Of a DNA stretch of 51,637 nt, positions 1-8,606 are shown piece by piece. Both the position numbers and the translations under genes were made by a program. The notes under the pieces were generated by a model, which saw only the letters and a program-made list of their open reading frames with translations, searched no databases and was not told the origin of the DNA. Origin of the DNA: Thiotrichaceae bacterium (GTDB lineage Bacteria; Pseudomonadota; Gammaproteobacteria; Thiotrichales; Thiotrichaceae); NCBI GenBank assembly GCA_015490895.1, contig WFWY01000075.1, positions 1-51,637 on the forward strand. Direction: 5' to 3'. Position 1 is the first letter of the stretch. Each line of letters begins with the position of its first letter.

Positions 1-2157
1 GTTGTTTCCTGAATTACCGCTATTCATGCCATCTGAAGTGTTTCCACCAACATTAATGACCGCTGCACCCGTTGTGACAGCGAACTGTCCCATCATGCCA
101 TCATCTTCATGCTCCAGAAAATGGCAATGATACATATAGCCGGTATTGTCATCCGTGAAATCTGTCATCTTCACAATGAATTTAACCGTATCTCGCGGTG
201 CCAGGCGAATGGTGTCTTTATAGCCTTTTTCACTTTGCGTAATATTCGCTGGGCTGCCATTCCTTTCCAGAGGGTAGAAGTGTGTCGCATGAATATGGAA
301 GTTATGCTCCATTCCCATCGTATTGACTACTTCCCATATTTCTATGTCATTAACCGGCACGAATTCATCAATACGGTTAATATCCATCAGTTTCCCATTA
401 ATCGCCATATGCATTGCGCCATCCTCACCTCGTGCCATGTTAAGCACGAATTTACGGGTTCTAACGGCTGATGCAGGCGAGTATTTTTCCAGTGTAGTGA
501 GTTGTGCAGGTACTACTGAGGTAACAGAGCTGTTTTGGTTAATATTAACCTTCATAATATTCAGGCCAGAGTTTGCGTCTTGCAGGATTACGCTGTTACC
601 AAGATCATTCGTGAAGTCAACCACAATTTCTGCTCTTTCACCGGGACTTAGCACCACAGAAGAAAGTGTTACTGGTGACTCAAGGAAAGAGTTGTCTGTT
701 GCTATCTGCTGGAAACTTCTGTTATCAGAAAACTGTACCTTGTAAACACGCGCATTAGAGCCATTCAGTACTCTGAAGCGTACTTTTTTCGCAGGCACGT
801 CAACATAAGGGTTGATGACACCATTGGCCAGCATGACATCCGCTTTATACCCCATTCGTACTTCCATCGTTGTTGGGGAGTAGTCAATTTGTCCATTGGC
901 ATCAAAGCGCTTGTCTTGTAATGCTAACGGAATGTCGTCAACACCATACTCTTTGGGTAAATCCATCGCATCACTTTCATCATCATCAATAATGATAAAG
1001 CCAGCAAGGCCCATGTATACATGCTCAGCCGTTTTATGCATATAATGAGGGTGATACCAGTTGGTCGAAGCCTTTTGATTCACTGTGTACTCCGCTGTCC
1101 ATGTGGTGCCGGGCTGGATTTTGTTAACCGGCCCGCCATCCATAATGGCGGGAACATGCATGCCGTGACCATGCATGGTCGTGGCAAAGGGGAGGTTGTT
1201 GGTGTAGTTAAGTCTGATCTGATCGCCACGATGCATTCTCAGGGTTTGTCCAAGAATATTGGCGTTAATCCCATAGGTTTCTGTTTGAATGCCCGAGAAA
1301 AACTCAGTTGTTGATGCGTTAATATTCAGGTCGAAGACTTTTACACCGTTGACATCCGTATAGTTAGCTAAAGCAGGAACCGCTAAAGGCTTGCTAAACA
1401 CCTGATAATTGAAATCTTGTAATGTGGTACTGGTAGGGGTCATATCTCCCATACCACCGGAGTTACCCATACCACCGGAGTTACCCATACCACCGGAGTT
1501 ACCCATGCCGCCGGAGTTACCCATGCCGCCGGAGTTACCCATGCCAGTACCACTTCCGCTGGAGCCAGTATTTGAGTTGCCCGTAGACGAATTTTGAGTA
1601 ACCCTGCCATCATTACGTAAATCCAGGGCTGTTCGTGCTATATGTTGTACAGCTTCACCTTTAGGGACAAAGCGGCCTTTATACTGGTCATTGCTTGATT
1701 GTAAACTTAATCTGATATCATCTAACGTAGCATCATCAGTCGGGATCTCCTGTACCCCCAGGCGATCAATCACATCCGGTGTATCAGGAAGAATGGTAAC
1801 CCCATTTTCTGCATTACCATCGCTATCCAGTGTCTGCAGGAGTTGTGCTACATTGGGATTGTCCTCAAGTATGGTAATACCGTCTTGAAGAACTGTACTA
1901 TCTACCTGCCTCAGGAGCAGATTTCCCAAAGAGAAGGTACAGTCTTGACCCTTTTCAAACGTAAAAGAGCCATTTTGGGCGGTTTTACCATTTTGTGTTC
2001 CACAGTTATATTCCACCCCTTCAATAGCGGCATCTACATAATACCCTGTACCAGTATTAGCAAGATTTGTAGTGTTGCTACTTCCACCACCACAGCCTTG
2101 CAATGTGAGCGCACTGATAGCTAGAGAAATAGCGACTATCAATTTTCCTTTCTTCAT
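1..2157 (-). CDS. Multicopper oxidase, lipoprotein, partial (C-terminus beyond left edge)
   Basis: The frame is open from ATG at 2157 to the window edge (719 codons), with AAGGTG about 9 nt before the start. An N-terminal signal peptide ends in a lipobox with Cys22 (LTLQGC), so the protein is probably anchored in a membrane facing the periplasm or cell surface. Residues about 30-180 form a separate domain (starts GYYVDAAIEGVEYNCG) of the kind seen in secreted marine proteins, followed by five GNSGGM repeats (about 206-236). The oxidase part then shows all copper-binding blocks: HGHGMH (about 325), WYHPHYMH (about 368), HNFHIH (about 617) and HCHFLEHEDDGMM (about 677), that is type 1, 2 and 3 copper ligands. 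After this a Gly/Asn/Ser-rich tail runs into the edge. The substrate (Cu(I), Mn(II), Fe(II) or organics) cannot be told from the sequence. Family call is firm; role is open. Confidence 0.93.
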   Translation of the reverse strand, partial: MKKGKLIVAISLAISALTLQGCGGGSSNTTNLANTGTGYYVDAAIEGVEYNCGTQNGKTAQNGSFTFEKGQDCTFSLGNLLLRQVDSTVLQDGITILEDNPNVAQLLQTLDSDGNAENGVTILPDTPDVIDRLGVQEIPTDDATLDDIRLSLQSSNDQYKGRFVPKGEAVQHIARTALDLRNDGRVTQNSSTGNSNTGSSGSGTGMGNSGGMGNSGGMGNSGGMGNSGGMGNSGGMGDMTPTSTTLQDFNYQVFSKPLAVPALANYTDVNGVKVFDLNINASTTEFFSGIQTETYGINANILGQTLRMHRGDQIRLNYTNNLPFATTMHGHGMHVPAIMDGGPVNKIQPGTTWTAEYTVNQKASTNWYHPHYMHKTAEHVYMGLAGFIIIDDDESDAMDLPKEYGVDDIPLALQDKRFDANGQIDYSPTTMEVRMGYKADVMLANGVINPYVDVPAKKVRFRVLNGSNARVYKVQFSDNRSFQQIATDNSFLESPVTLSSVVLSPGERAEIVVDFTNDLGNSVILQDANSGLNIMKVNINQNSSVTSVVPAQLTTLEKYSPASAVRTRKFVLNMARGEDGAMHMAINGKLMDINRIDEFVPVNDIEIWEVVNTMGMEHNFHIHATHFYPLERNGSPANITQSEKGYKDTIRLAPRDTVKFIVKMTDFTDDNTGYMYHCHFLEHEDDGMMGQFAVTTGAAVINVGGNTSDGMNSGNSGNN
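1450..1539 (-). repeat. 18-bp tandem repeat, five units, inside the multicopper oxidase gene
   Basis: Five perfect-length 18-bp units encode GNSGGM five times. Units differ only by synonymous changes (ccaccg versus ccgccg), so three units form one sub-block and two another. It forms a flexible Met/Gly/Ser linker between the N-terminal domain and the copper domains. The unit is a multiple of three, so copy number can change without a frameshift. Confidence 0.97.
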
Positions 2158-2389
2158 TTATTACACCTTTTATAAATTAAAAAAATCAGTTTTTTCTTAT
2201 TAATTCTTATATTTACCCTAAATACAAGCGAGTGAATCTTCGGTGTTACTGCCCATATGGCATGTATGAGGCACTTTGCACTCGGCGAAATCACCTCAAG
2301 AGATGGCAGTCATGTCATAGAAGAGCCCGAAAGATAAATACTTATAAGTGGTCTGAATCAACAGACACGAGGTTAATATCGGATAAGGA

Positions 2390-2874
2390 GTGAAAAGGTA
2401 TCAAAAAAGTTATTTTTTCTGCAGTCAGAAAGCAGGATTCCTGGCAGCTTAATGTAGACTGGAGTTATACACAGCAAAGTCCTGGGGTATGTAGCTAATC
2501 GACTCAGCAATGTTGATTTGACTCAGGATATTATACAAGAAGCCATGATTGGGTTTGTCGCATCGGCTCAGATTTATGAAGTAGCTCCCTGGAAGAGTTG
2601 ATTTTACAAGATCCTGTATCACAGAATGATTGATTTTTTGAGGAAGGAGCAATGGAAGAAAAAACTCTTTGAAACACAAAAACTATCCAATATGATGCCC
2701 TACTGTGATTGCTCTGATGATGTGTTGGAGACACTGAACTGTTCACCGAAAGAAAACAGCTCATCACCAGATTTGATGTAATTATCTGGCAACTATTGAA
2801 ATGGCCGAGCAGCTTGAAAGCATTTTCTTATCTATAAAATGATACTTTTCAGGTGGCTTTACGAAGTTACTTAA
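2390..2874 (+). pseudogene. Decayed ECF-type RNA polymerase sigma factor
   Basis: No intact frame exists, but three frames together read as an ECF sigma factor. A GTG at 2390 follows AAGGAG. A first shift lies near 2420. From 2491 the frame gives region 2 features: DLTQDIIQEA, then an in-frame TGA at 2599, then FYKILYHRMIDFLRKEQ, which matches the classic region 2 core (LYRIAxNxxIDxLRR). Further on, another frame gives region 4: IEMAEQLESIFLSIK, a stop, then YFSGGFTKLLKK (compare EIAExLGIS..VKSRLxRxxxKLRK). At least two frameshifts and two nonsense codons make it nonfunctional. The coding signal ends where a short inverted-repeat element begins. It may once have controlled the divergent multicopper oxidase or the downstream cytochrome gene; that is inference. 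Confidence 0.72.
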
Positions 2875-3037
2875 GAAGGCTCTGATTAAGTCCGGTCGAA
2901 TTTTCTGTGAGATGAAATTCGTCAGTTTTTTGATAGAAACGTTAGCAACAGTCATTCTATTGGTCACTTTTATAGCGAAAAAATGGCGATATTTCAGCCT
3001 CAGGAAAACGATTGGGACTTGATCAGAGTCTCCTTAA
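2871..3037 (+). mobile_element. MITE-like element, type A, copy 1 (167 bp)
   Basis: A 167-bp sequence bounded by TTAA on both sides, with inverted ends (left GGCTCTGATTAAGTC, right GACTTGATCAGAGTCTCC). The interior matches three other copies in the window (30315, 46169, 47819), including the block ATGGCGATATTTCAGCC. No transposase is encoded. The right end lies 51 bp before the start of the five-heme cytochrome gene, so it forms part of that gene's upstream region. Confidence 0.88.
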
Positions 3038-3088
3038 TGAGAATCTGGATAATCACAACAAGCAATAGTAAATAGCATAGGGGCAACC

Positions 3089-5374
3089 ATGAAAAATATT
3101 CTCAGGCAGACAGGCATGCTTGCTAGTTTGGCAAGCTTTTTGATAGTGAGTAATAGTCATGCAGCAGCCAATGCCAGTTTTGAAGATACCCATTTTTCAG
3201 GTTCGGGGGTCTGTGTTGACTGTCATGATGGCCTGACGGATACCCAGGGGAATGATATTTCGATTATCAAGAACTGGTCTACCAGTATGATGGCTAATTC
3301 TACCCGTGATCCGTACTGGCGAGCCAAGGTCGCTTCAGAATTGCACCGAAACCCTGGCTTGTCTGATGAAATTAATGATAAATGTTCCCGTTGCCATGCG
3401 CCAATGGCGAATGACTCGGCAAAGAAAGATGGTGCGCCACTGGAAATACTGGGTAGTGGTTTTCTTAACCCGATAAATACTTATTATGATCATGCGCTGG
3501 ACGGGGTGAGTTGTACGGTGTGTCATCAAATTGCAGATGACGGTAACCTGGGAACACTGGATGGGGTTTCGGGAAAGTACACCATATTGCAATATGCGAA
3601 TGCGGTAGATCGTCCTGCTTTTGGGCAGTATCTGGATCCTGCTACTCGACAGATGCAGAATAACGTCCAGTTTACTCCGCAACATGGCGCACATACCAGT
3701 ACCTCCGAAATGTGTGCAACCTGTCACGACCTGAAAACACCGTTTGTGGATGCGGCTGGTGAGCTGGCCAGTACAACACCGGAATCCGAGTTTCCCGAGC
3801 AGATGGTCTACAGTGAGTGGAAAAATAGTGCGTACCAAACAGGTGGCTCTGAAGAACGTAGTTGTCAATCCTGCCATATGCCGAAAGTCTCCGGTGATGT
3901 GAAAATATCAACACGGCCACAAAACCTGGCCGCCAGGCCAGGCTTCTCCCGGCACACCTTCCTGGGTGCTAACACCACTATGCTGGATATACTTGATAAC
4001 AATCGTGATGCGCTGGAAGTGACAGCAACTGGCTTTGACCAAACTATTCTGGATACGCGTGCGTTATTGCAGTCTGCGGCAACGATAGACGTTTTATCCA
4101 GAGAGATGATTGGTAACCAGCTAAAAGTCGTACTGAAAATAACTAACCATACCGGGCACAAACTGCCCAGCTCTTACCCCTCAAGGCGTGCCTATATTCA
4201 TTTTTTAGTGCAGGATGACAACGGATCAATCGTGTTTGAATCCGGGAAGTTGAATGCTAATGGCAGTATTGCCGGAGTAGGAGAGGATATAGACGCAAGT
4301 ACCTATGAGCCACATTATGACCAGATAACAGCAGAAGACCAGGTGCAGGTTTATGGCCCTATTATGCAAAATACCGATGGCAATGTAACGCATACCCTGT
4401 TACGCGCAGCAGCCTATAAAAAAGATAATCGCCTGACGCCTGCAGGCTTTGACAAGGGCAGCGTACCCAGTGATGTCGCTGTTGTAGGTGCTGCAAGTAC
4501 AGATACTAATTTCAATCTGGGTACAGACACCATCACATATCTAATTAATGTCGGCAACAAACGGGGTTTCACCATTAATGCATCATTAAATTACCAGACC
4601 TTGTCGTATGGACATCTACAAGACCTGTTTAAAGACTCAGCTAGTGTGGCAGAGGTCGCTGATTTTGAAACGATGTTTGATAACGCTAATATTCGCGAGG
4701 AGAACTTGACCAGTACCGCGGATACGCTGCCCTTCGTGTGTGATATGACCTTGACGTTGTTGAAAAACCAGTGGAACCAGATAGCTATTCCCTGTCAGCT
4801 ACCTGCGGCCAGCAATAGTGTAAATGCAGTGCTGGGAGATGATATAACGGGCATATATGGTCAGGACTGGGCTGTGTTTGAATATAACCCTGCCAGTAAC
4901 GCGTATCTCCAGCTGTCAGAGGGAGATAGTTTGCAGCAAGGCAAGGGGTACTGGATTGTACAATTAAGCAGTGATTCCGTGGTGGTTGATTTGCCCACGG
5001 AAAGTACCTTGCCTGCACTGACAACATCTACACAATGCAGCTCCAGCAGTGGCTGCTTTGAAGTAGCAGTAGCTGCACTTGATTCGGCAACAACCTGGAA
5101 TATGCTGGGGTCTCCCTATGTTGGTGATACGTCTATTGATATTTTCAGGCTAAAAACAGCCTCGGGTGTTTGTGCTGATAGTGATGCCTGTACCTTGACG
5201 GAGGCCGCAGCGGAGGCACTTTTTCACGACCAGGTTTGGCATTATGACCCCGCCATAGAGGATTATGTGCTTATAGAAGGAGCTGCTGCCATGAATCCAT
5301 GGGCTGGGTTTTGGGCAGCAAGTTTGAGTAATGCAACAGGGGTGACGCCCGTTTTGTTGTTGCCTGTGGATTAA
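3089..5374 (+). CDS. Secreted five-heme c-type cytochrome with large C-terminal domain
   Basis: The 761-residue protein starts with a Sec signal peptide (about 1-26, ending SHAAA). Five CxxCH heme-binding motifs lie at residues 42-46 (CVDCH), 99-103 (CSRCH), 142-146 (CTVCH), 209-213 (CATCH) and 259-263 (CQSCH). After the heme domain (about 30-290) come some 470 residues without heme motifs. This part begins as a beta-rich region (about 325-430) containing HTGHKLPSSYPSR, a segment typical of multiheme cytochromes of the c554-like type, and ends with Cys-paired segments around WNQIAIP and GYWIV that resemble extracellular beta-sandwich repeats. Electron transfer in the periplasm or at the cell surface is likely. 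Its partner may be the multicopper oxidase on the other side of the pseudogene, but that is only inferred from position. No close named homologue is recognised. Confidence 0.9.
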   Translation: MKNILRQTGMLASLASFLIVSNSHAAANASFEDTHFSGSGVCVDCHDGLTDTQGNDISIIKNWSTSMMANSTRDPYWRAKVASELHRNPGLSDEINDKCSRCHAPMANDSAKKDGAPLEILGSGFLNPINTYYDHALDGVSCTVCHQIADDGNLGTLDGVSGKYTILQYANAVDRPAFGQYLDPATRQMQNNVQFTPQHGAHTSTSEMCATCHDLKTPFVDAAGELASTTPESEFPEQMVYSEWKNSAYQTGGSEERSCQSCHMPKVSGDVKISTRPQNLAARPGFSRHTFLGANTTMLDILDNNRDALEVTATGFDQTILDTRALLQSAATIDVLSREMIGNQLKVVLKITNHTGHKLPSSYPSRRAYIHFLVQDDNGSIVFESGKLNANGSIAGVGEDIDASTYEPHYDQITAEDQVQVYGPIMQNTDGNVTHTLLRAAAYKKDNRLTPAGFDKGSVPSDVAVVGAASTDTNFNLGTDTITYLINVGNKRGFTINASLNYQTLSYGHLQDLFKDSASVAEVADFETMFDNANIREENLTSTADTLPFVCDMTLTLLKNQWNQIAIPCQLPAASNSVNAVLGDDITGIYGQDWAVFEYNPASNAYLQLSEGDSLQQGKGYWIVQLSSDSVVVDLPTESTLPALTTSTQCSSSSGCFEVAVAALDSATTWNMLGSPYVGDTSIDIFRLKTASGVCADSDACTLTEAAAEALFHDQVWHYDPAIEDYVLIEGAAAMNPWAGFWAASLSNATGVTPVLLLPVD

Positions 5375-5443
5375 GACGATTGTTTCCACGACCTTTGAAG
5401 AACTCCGGTTGAATTCACAGAACAGATTGGTTATATTGCTGGC

Positions 5444-5779
5444 ATGTTTCGGATAACTGCACATTTATTGCTCTTTTTTATCGTGTTTACACATAGCGCG
5501 ATTGCTATGGATGTGCATGTTCCTCATGCATCCGGGCAAGATACAGTGATCCTTGCAGGCGATAACCATACCGGTGATTCGGCCAGTCCGGTTTCCGGTG
5601 ACTTTCAGGATTGTGGTGATCTGGGTGGGCATTGTTCACATAGCTCGACCCACATTTCCGGTATTGCATCCAGGGTGATTTTGCCATCGCTGGAAACCGG
5701 AACGGTGCTGCATGCAATATTTGATAATCGCCTTCATAGCTATTCCCAAACGCCTCCGTTAAGACCCCCTAAAGCGTAA
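5444..5779 (+). CDS. Small secreted protein at the head of a metal efflux operon
   Basis: 111 residues with a signal peptide (about 1-21, ending HSAIA). The mature part has a short His/Cys cluster (CGDLGGHCSHSSTH) and ends SYSQTPPLRPPKA. Small proteins with this plan, a metal-ligand-rich middle and a Pro-rich tail, are common just before czcC-like genes. It lies on the same strand 140 bp ahead of the efflux outer-membrane gene. A role in periplasmic metal binding or sensing fits the context but is unproven. Confidence 0.72.
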   Translation: MFRITAHLLLFFIVFTHSAIAMDVHVPHASGQDTVILAGDNHTGDSASPVSGDFQDCGDLGGHCSHSSTHISGIASRVILPSLETGTVLHAIFDNRLHSYSQTPPLRPPKA

Positions 5780-5919
5780 ATCCTCCTCCCGTCCGGGATT
5801 TTTCAACACCTTCATCGTTTGCATGATTATGTACGCGTGCCTGATTGGCCTGTTTGGTGTTGGTTCAAATACTTTCTATCTTTACCTTTACACGTTTTAA
5901 AAAATATAAAAGGTGCAAC

Positions 5920-7197
5920 ATGCAAGCAAAAAGTTTCATTCGCCAGGGGGCTATTGGTAGCATCCTGATGGTGTCTCAGCTCTTGATATTACCAGTTGCT
6001 TTTGCAGCTTCACCGCAGTCAGCGACGCTTAAGAGCCTGTCGGTTTTTCTGCATCAACTGGAGCAGAAGCATCCTCAGCTAAAAGCCAGCCAGGCGGAAA
6101 TCGAAGCAGCCAGAGCCAGAACACGGGCTGCCTCAAGGCCTCTCTATAACCCGGAAATTGAACTGGATAGTGAACGGGTCGGGTTTAACACCAATAAAAT
6201 TGACACGACCACAATCGGTGTTAATCAGACCATTGACTGGTACGACAAACGTGCTGCGCGAAAAAATGTTGCGGTTCTCGGTCAGCGAGTCACCCAGTAT
6301 GAGCAGCAATCGTTTTATCAACAGCTAGTTGCCGATATTTTTTCTGCACTGGCGGATTATCAGGTGCAGCGGGAGATTATCCAGGCGCATGAGAAACGCC
6401 TGTCGCTATCCCGGCAGGTACTGGAGCAAGCGACCCGGTTATATCAGGCAGGGGATATCAGCAAGCTGGACCTGGAGCAAATACGTTTGAACGAGACGCA
6501 AACCCGGCTGACATTAAACCGTGCACGCACCGAGCTGACCAATAAGGCACAGGCTTTGTCAGCACTTGCTGGAGAGACAAGAAAGCACTGGCCTGCTTTA
6601 CCTTATGCTCCTCCGCGCCTGCAACCTGAGAAACTGGACTATGGGCGTATTCTGGCAAACCTGCCGGCACTGAAGGCCGAGACTGCGAAAGTTGCGGAAG
6701 CACGCAGCATTATGCGTTTGCGAGTACGCGAACAAAAGCCGGATCCTACGATTGGATTACGAGCCGGTGGAGAAGAGTCAGACCGGCTCGTTGGCCTGAC
6801 GTTGTCTATCCCTCTTAACGTCAGAAACAACTATCGTGCTGAAGTGGATGTGGCACGTGCCAATTTACGTCGTGCAGAAAACAGCCTGGACAATGCCACC
6901 CATCAATACAAGACTCGTCTGCAAGCGGCGGCACAGCGCTATCAGCTGACCTATGCAGGCTGGAAATCCTGGCAAAAAATAGCCGGTAGCAGTTTACAAA
7001 AACAAAGCCAGTTGTTAATGCGCCTGTGGCGAGCGGGTGAATTAAGTACTTCGGATTATCTTGTCCAGCTCAACCAGATACGTGAAGCTGAACTCAATAA
7101 TGTAGAGCTAAAAGGCAATATCTGGAGAGCCTGGTTTAACTGGTTAGCAACTAGCAACCAGTTTCGTCAATGGCTCAATGGGCAAACAGGCAGCTAA
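5920..7197 (+). CDS. czcC: TolC-family outer-membrane channel of a heavy-metal efflux system (CzcC-like)
   Basis: 425 residues from ATG 5920, preceded by AAAGGTG; this start gives a clean signal peptide (MQAKSFIRQG... ending PVAFAA), whereas a longer frame upstream does not. The body is alpha-helical with two outer-membrane-efflux repeats, seen in helices such as QLEQKHPQLKASQAEIEAAR and YRAEVDVARANLRRAENSL. Such trimers form the exit duct through the outer membrane. The gene is followed 17 bp later by the membrane fusion protein and then the RND pump, the standard CzcCBA order. The metal cannot be assigned from this subunit. Confidence 0.9.
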   Translation: MQAKSFIRQGAIGSILMVSQLLILPVAFAASPQSATLKSLSVFLHQLEQKHPQLKASQAEIEAARARTRAASRPLYNPEIELDSERVGFNTNKIDTTTIGVNQTIDWYDKRAARKNVAVLGQRVTQYEQQSFYQQLVADIFSALADYQVQREIIQAHEKRLSLSRQVLEQATRLYQAGDISKLDLEQIRLNETQTRLTLNRARTELTNKAQALSALAGETRKHWPALPYAPPRLQPEKLDYGRILANLPALKAETAKVAEARSIMRLRVREQKPDPTIGLRAGGEESDRLVGLTLSIPLNVRNNYRAEVDVARANLRRAENSLDNATHQYKTRLQAAAQRYQLTYAGWKSWQKIAGSSLQKQSQLLMRLWRAGELSTSDYLVQLNQIREAELNNVELKGNIWRAWFNWLATSNQFRQWLNGQTGS

Positions 7198-7214
7198 AAT
7201 AACAGGAAAAAACA

Positions 7215-8597
7215 ATGAAAAATCTAACACCATTTAAACTAAACACCCAAGAAAAAACAACTTGTTATATTCTTTCTGGTTTGTTACTGCTGTCGTCTCC
7301 GTTATTGCTGGCAAAAGAGCAGGGTCATGATCAGCATGAGGGGCATCAACACAAAGAAGAGAGTACGGCTGCTGTGCCTGCAAAAAAAGAAGCACATGGT
7401 AAGAAAGGTGAACATGCTGACCACGGCAAGAAAACACCGGGTGATGATGGGCATGGACATGATGAGAAAGGTGCAGAAGGTGACGGGGATGGTCACGGCC
7501 ATGATGAAGCAGCCGCTGATGTTGAGCTTGACAAGGCACGTATGCAGCAGGCAGGCATTGAAACCATGCGTTTGCAAAAACAATCGGTGAGTAACCGGAT
7601 TGAGGCATTGAGTGAAGTCAAACTGAATCAATACCGAACTATCAAGGTATCACCTTCTATCACCACGCGCGTCGAAAAACGTCACGTCAAAATTGGCGAC
7701 AGAGTTAAAAAAGGTGATTTGCTGGTGACATTGCATACGATTGCGACGACGGATATTTCCGCCAATGTACTGGCGACAGCGGATCTGGCAGCCAGCTCCG
7801 CAGAGCTGGCTGCCACCATTGCGGAAGCTAAAGGTGAACTGGCCGCTGCAACGGCAACCTGGAACCGGATTAAGGCACTGGGGCCTGATGCGGTATCTGG
7901 CAAGCGTTATACCGAAGCACGTATTGCCAGGGATCAGGCCGAAGCCAAGCTCAAGGCTTATGGCAAGAGTCAATCGCAGGTGAAGCGGCTATTGAAATCA
8001 GGCAGCAAGGCCGTGCAAAAGCATTTTGAATTACGCGCAGAGCAGGCTGGGACGGTGATTAAGGATGATTTTGTAATTGGGCAAATTGTCACTCCTGAAG
8101 ATGTCCTGTTTGAAATTAGCGATCTGGATCACTTGTGGGTAGAGGCAAATATTAAACCCAGGGATGCCAGAAAAATCATTATTGGCTCCAGGGCTACGAT
8201 TCAGGCTGCGGGTGAAGCGATCCCTGGCAAGGTGATTTTTATAGGTCGTCTACTGGATGAAAAAACGCGCACCTTGCCCGTGAGAATTGAAGCTGATTCT
8301 GCGGGAACGGATCTCTATCCGGGACAGTTTGTAAAAACCCTGATTCATAGCAAGGAGACTCATGCCGCGCTTGCTGTGCCCGCTGAAGCGGTATTACGTA
8401 GCTCTGATGGTGACTGGATGGTCTTTGTGGAAGAAGCACCGGGGCGTTTTGTGCCCAAAGAGGTGGAGGTGGTTGAAAACCTGGGAGACAAGATCATCAT
8501 TGAGGGTTTGAAACCGGGTACTACCCTTGTGAGCAAGGGTGCATTTTTTGTGCAATCTGAAATGGCCAAAAGTGGCTTTGAAGTCCATAACCATTAG
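7215..8597 (+). CDS. czcB: Periplasmic membrane-fusion subunit of heavy-metal efflux (CzcB/CusB-like), His-rich N-terminus
   Basis: 460 residues. After an N-terminal membrane/signal segment (about 19-34) comes a strongly charged stretch of about 65 residues full of His, Asp and Glu (HDQHEGHQHKEE, DDGHGHDEK, DGHGHDEAA), a likely metal-binding antenna. The rest is the HlyD/CzcB adaptor: barrel-sandwich strand TRVEKRHVKIGDRVKKGD, a helical hairpin (about 180-260, rich in Ala, Leu, Lys), the closing lipoyl half EQAGTVIKDDFVIGQIVTPED and a membrane-proximal beta domain ending with VQSEMAKSGF. It links the inner-membrane pump to the outer channel. Stop and next start are 9 bp apart, so czcB and czcA are surely co-transcribed. 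Confidence 0.93.
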   Translation: MKNLTPFKLNTQEKTTCYILSGLLLLSSPLLLAKEQGHDQHEGHQHKEESTAAVPAKKEAHGKKGEHADHGKKTPGDDGHGHDEKGAEGDGDGHGHDEAAADVELDKARMQQAGIETMRLQKQSVSNRIEALSEVKLNQYRTIKVSPSITTRVEKRHVKIGDRVKKGDLLVTLHTIATTDISANVLATADLAASSAELAATIAEAKGELAAATATWNRIKALGPDAVSGKRYTEARIARDQAEAKLKAYGKSQSQVKRLLKSGSKAVQKHFELRAEQAGTVIKDDFVIGQIVTPEDVLFEISDLDHLWVEANIKPRDARKIIIGSRATIQAAGEAIPGKVIFIGRLLDEKTRTLPVRIEADSAGTDLYPGQFVKTLIHSKETHAALAVPAEAVLRSSDGDWMVFVEEAPGRFVPKEVEVVENLGDKIIIEGLKPGTTLVSKGAFFVQSEMAKSGFEVHNH

Positions 8598-8606
8598 GAG
8601 CCAGTC

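Noticed and set aside
1450-1539. Possible CRISPR-like array
   Set aside because: The units are directly adjacent 18-bp coding repeats with no spacers.
109-2124. Several plus-strand frames of 60-140 codons opposite the multicopper oxidase
   Set aside because: They lie antisense to a continuous minus-strand frame carrying all copper-binding motifs and have no ribosome sites or recognisable content.
2449-2967. Minus-strand frames of 60-78 codons in the sigma factor/element region
   Set aside because: They are antisense to the sigma factor remnant or lie within the repeat element; no start signals.
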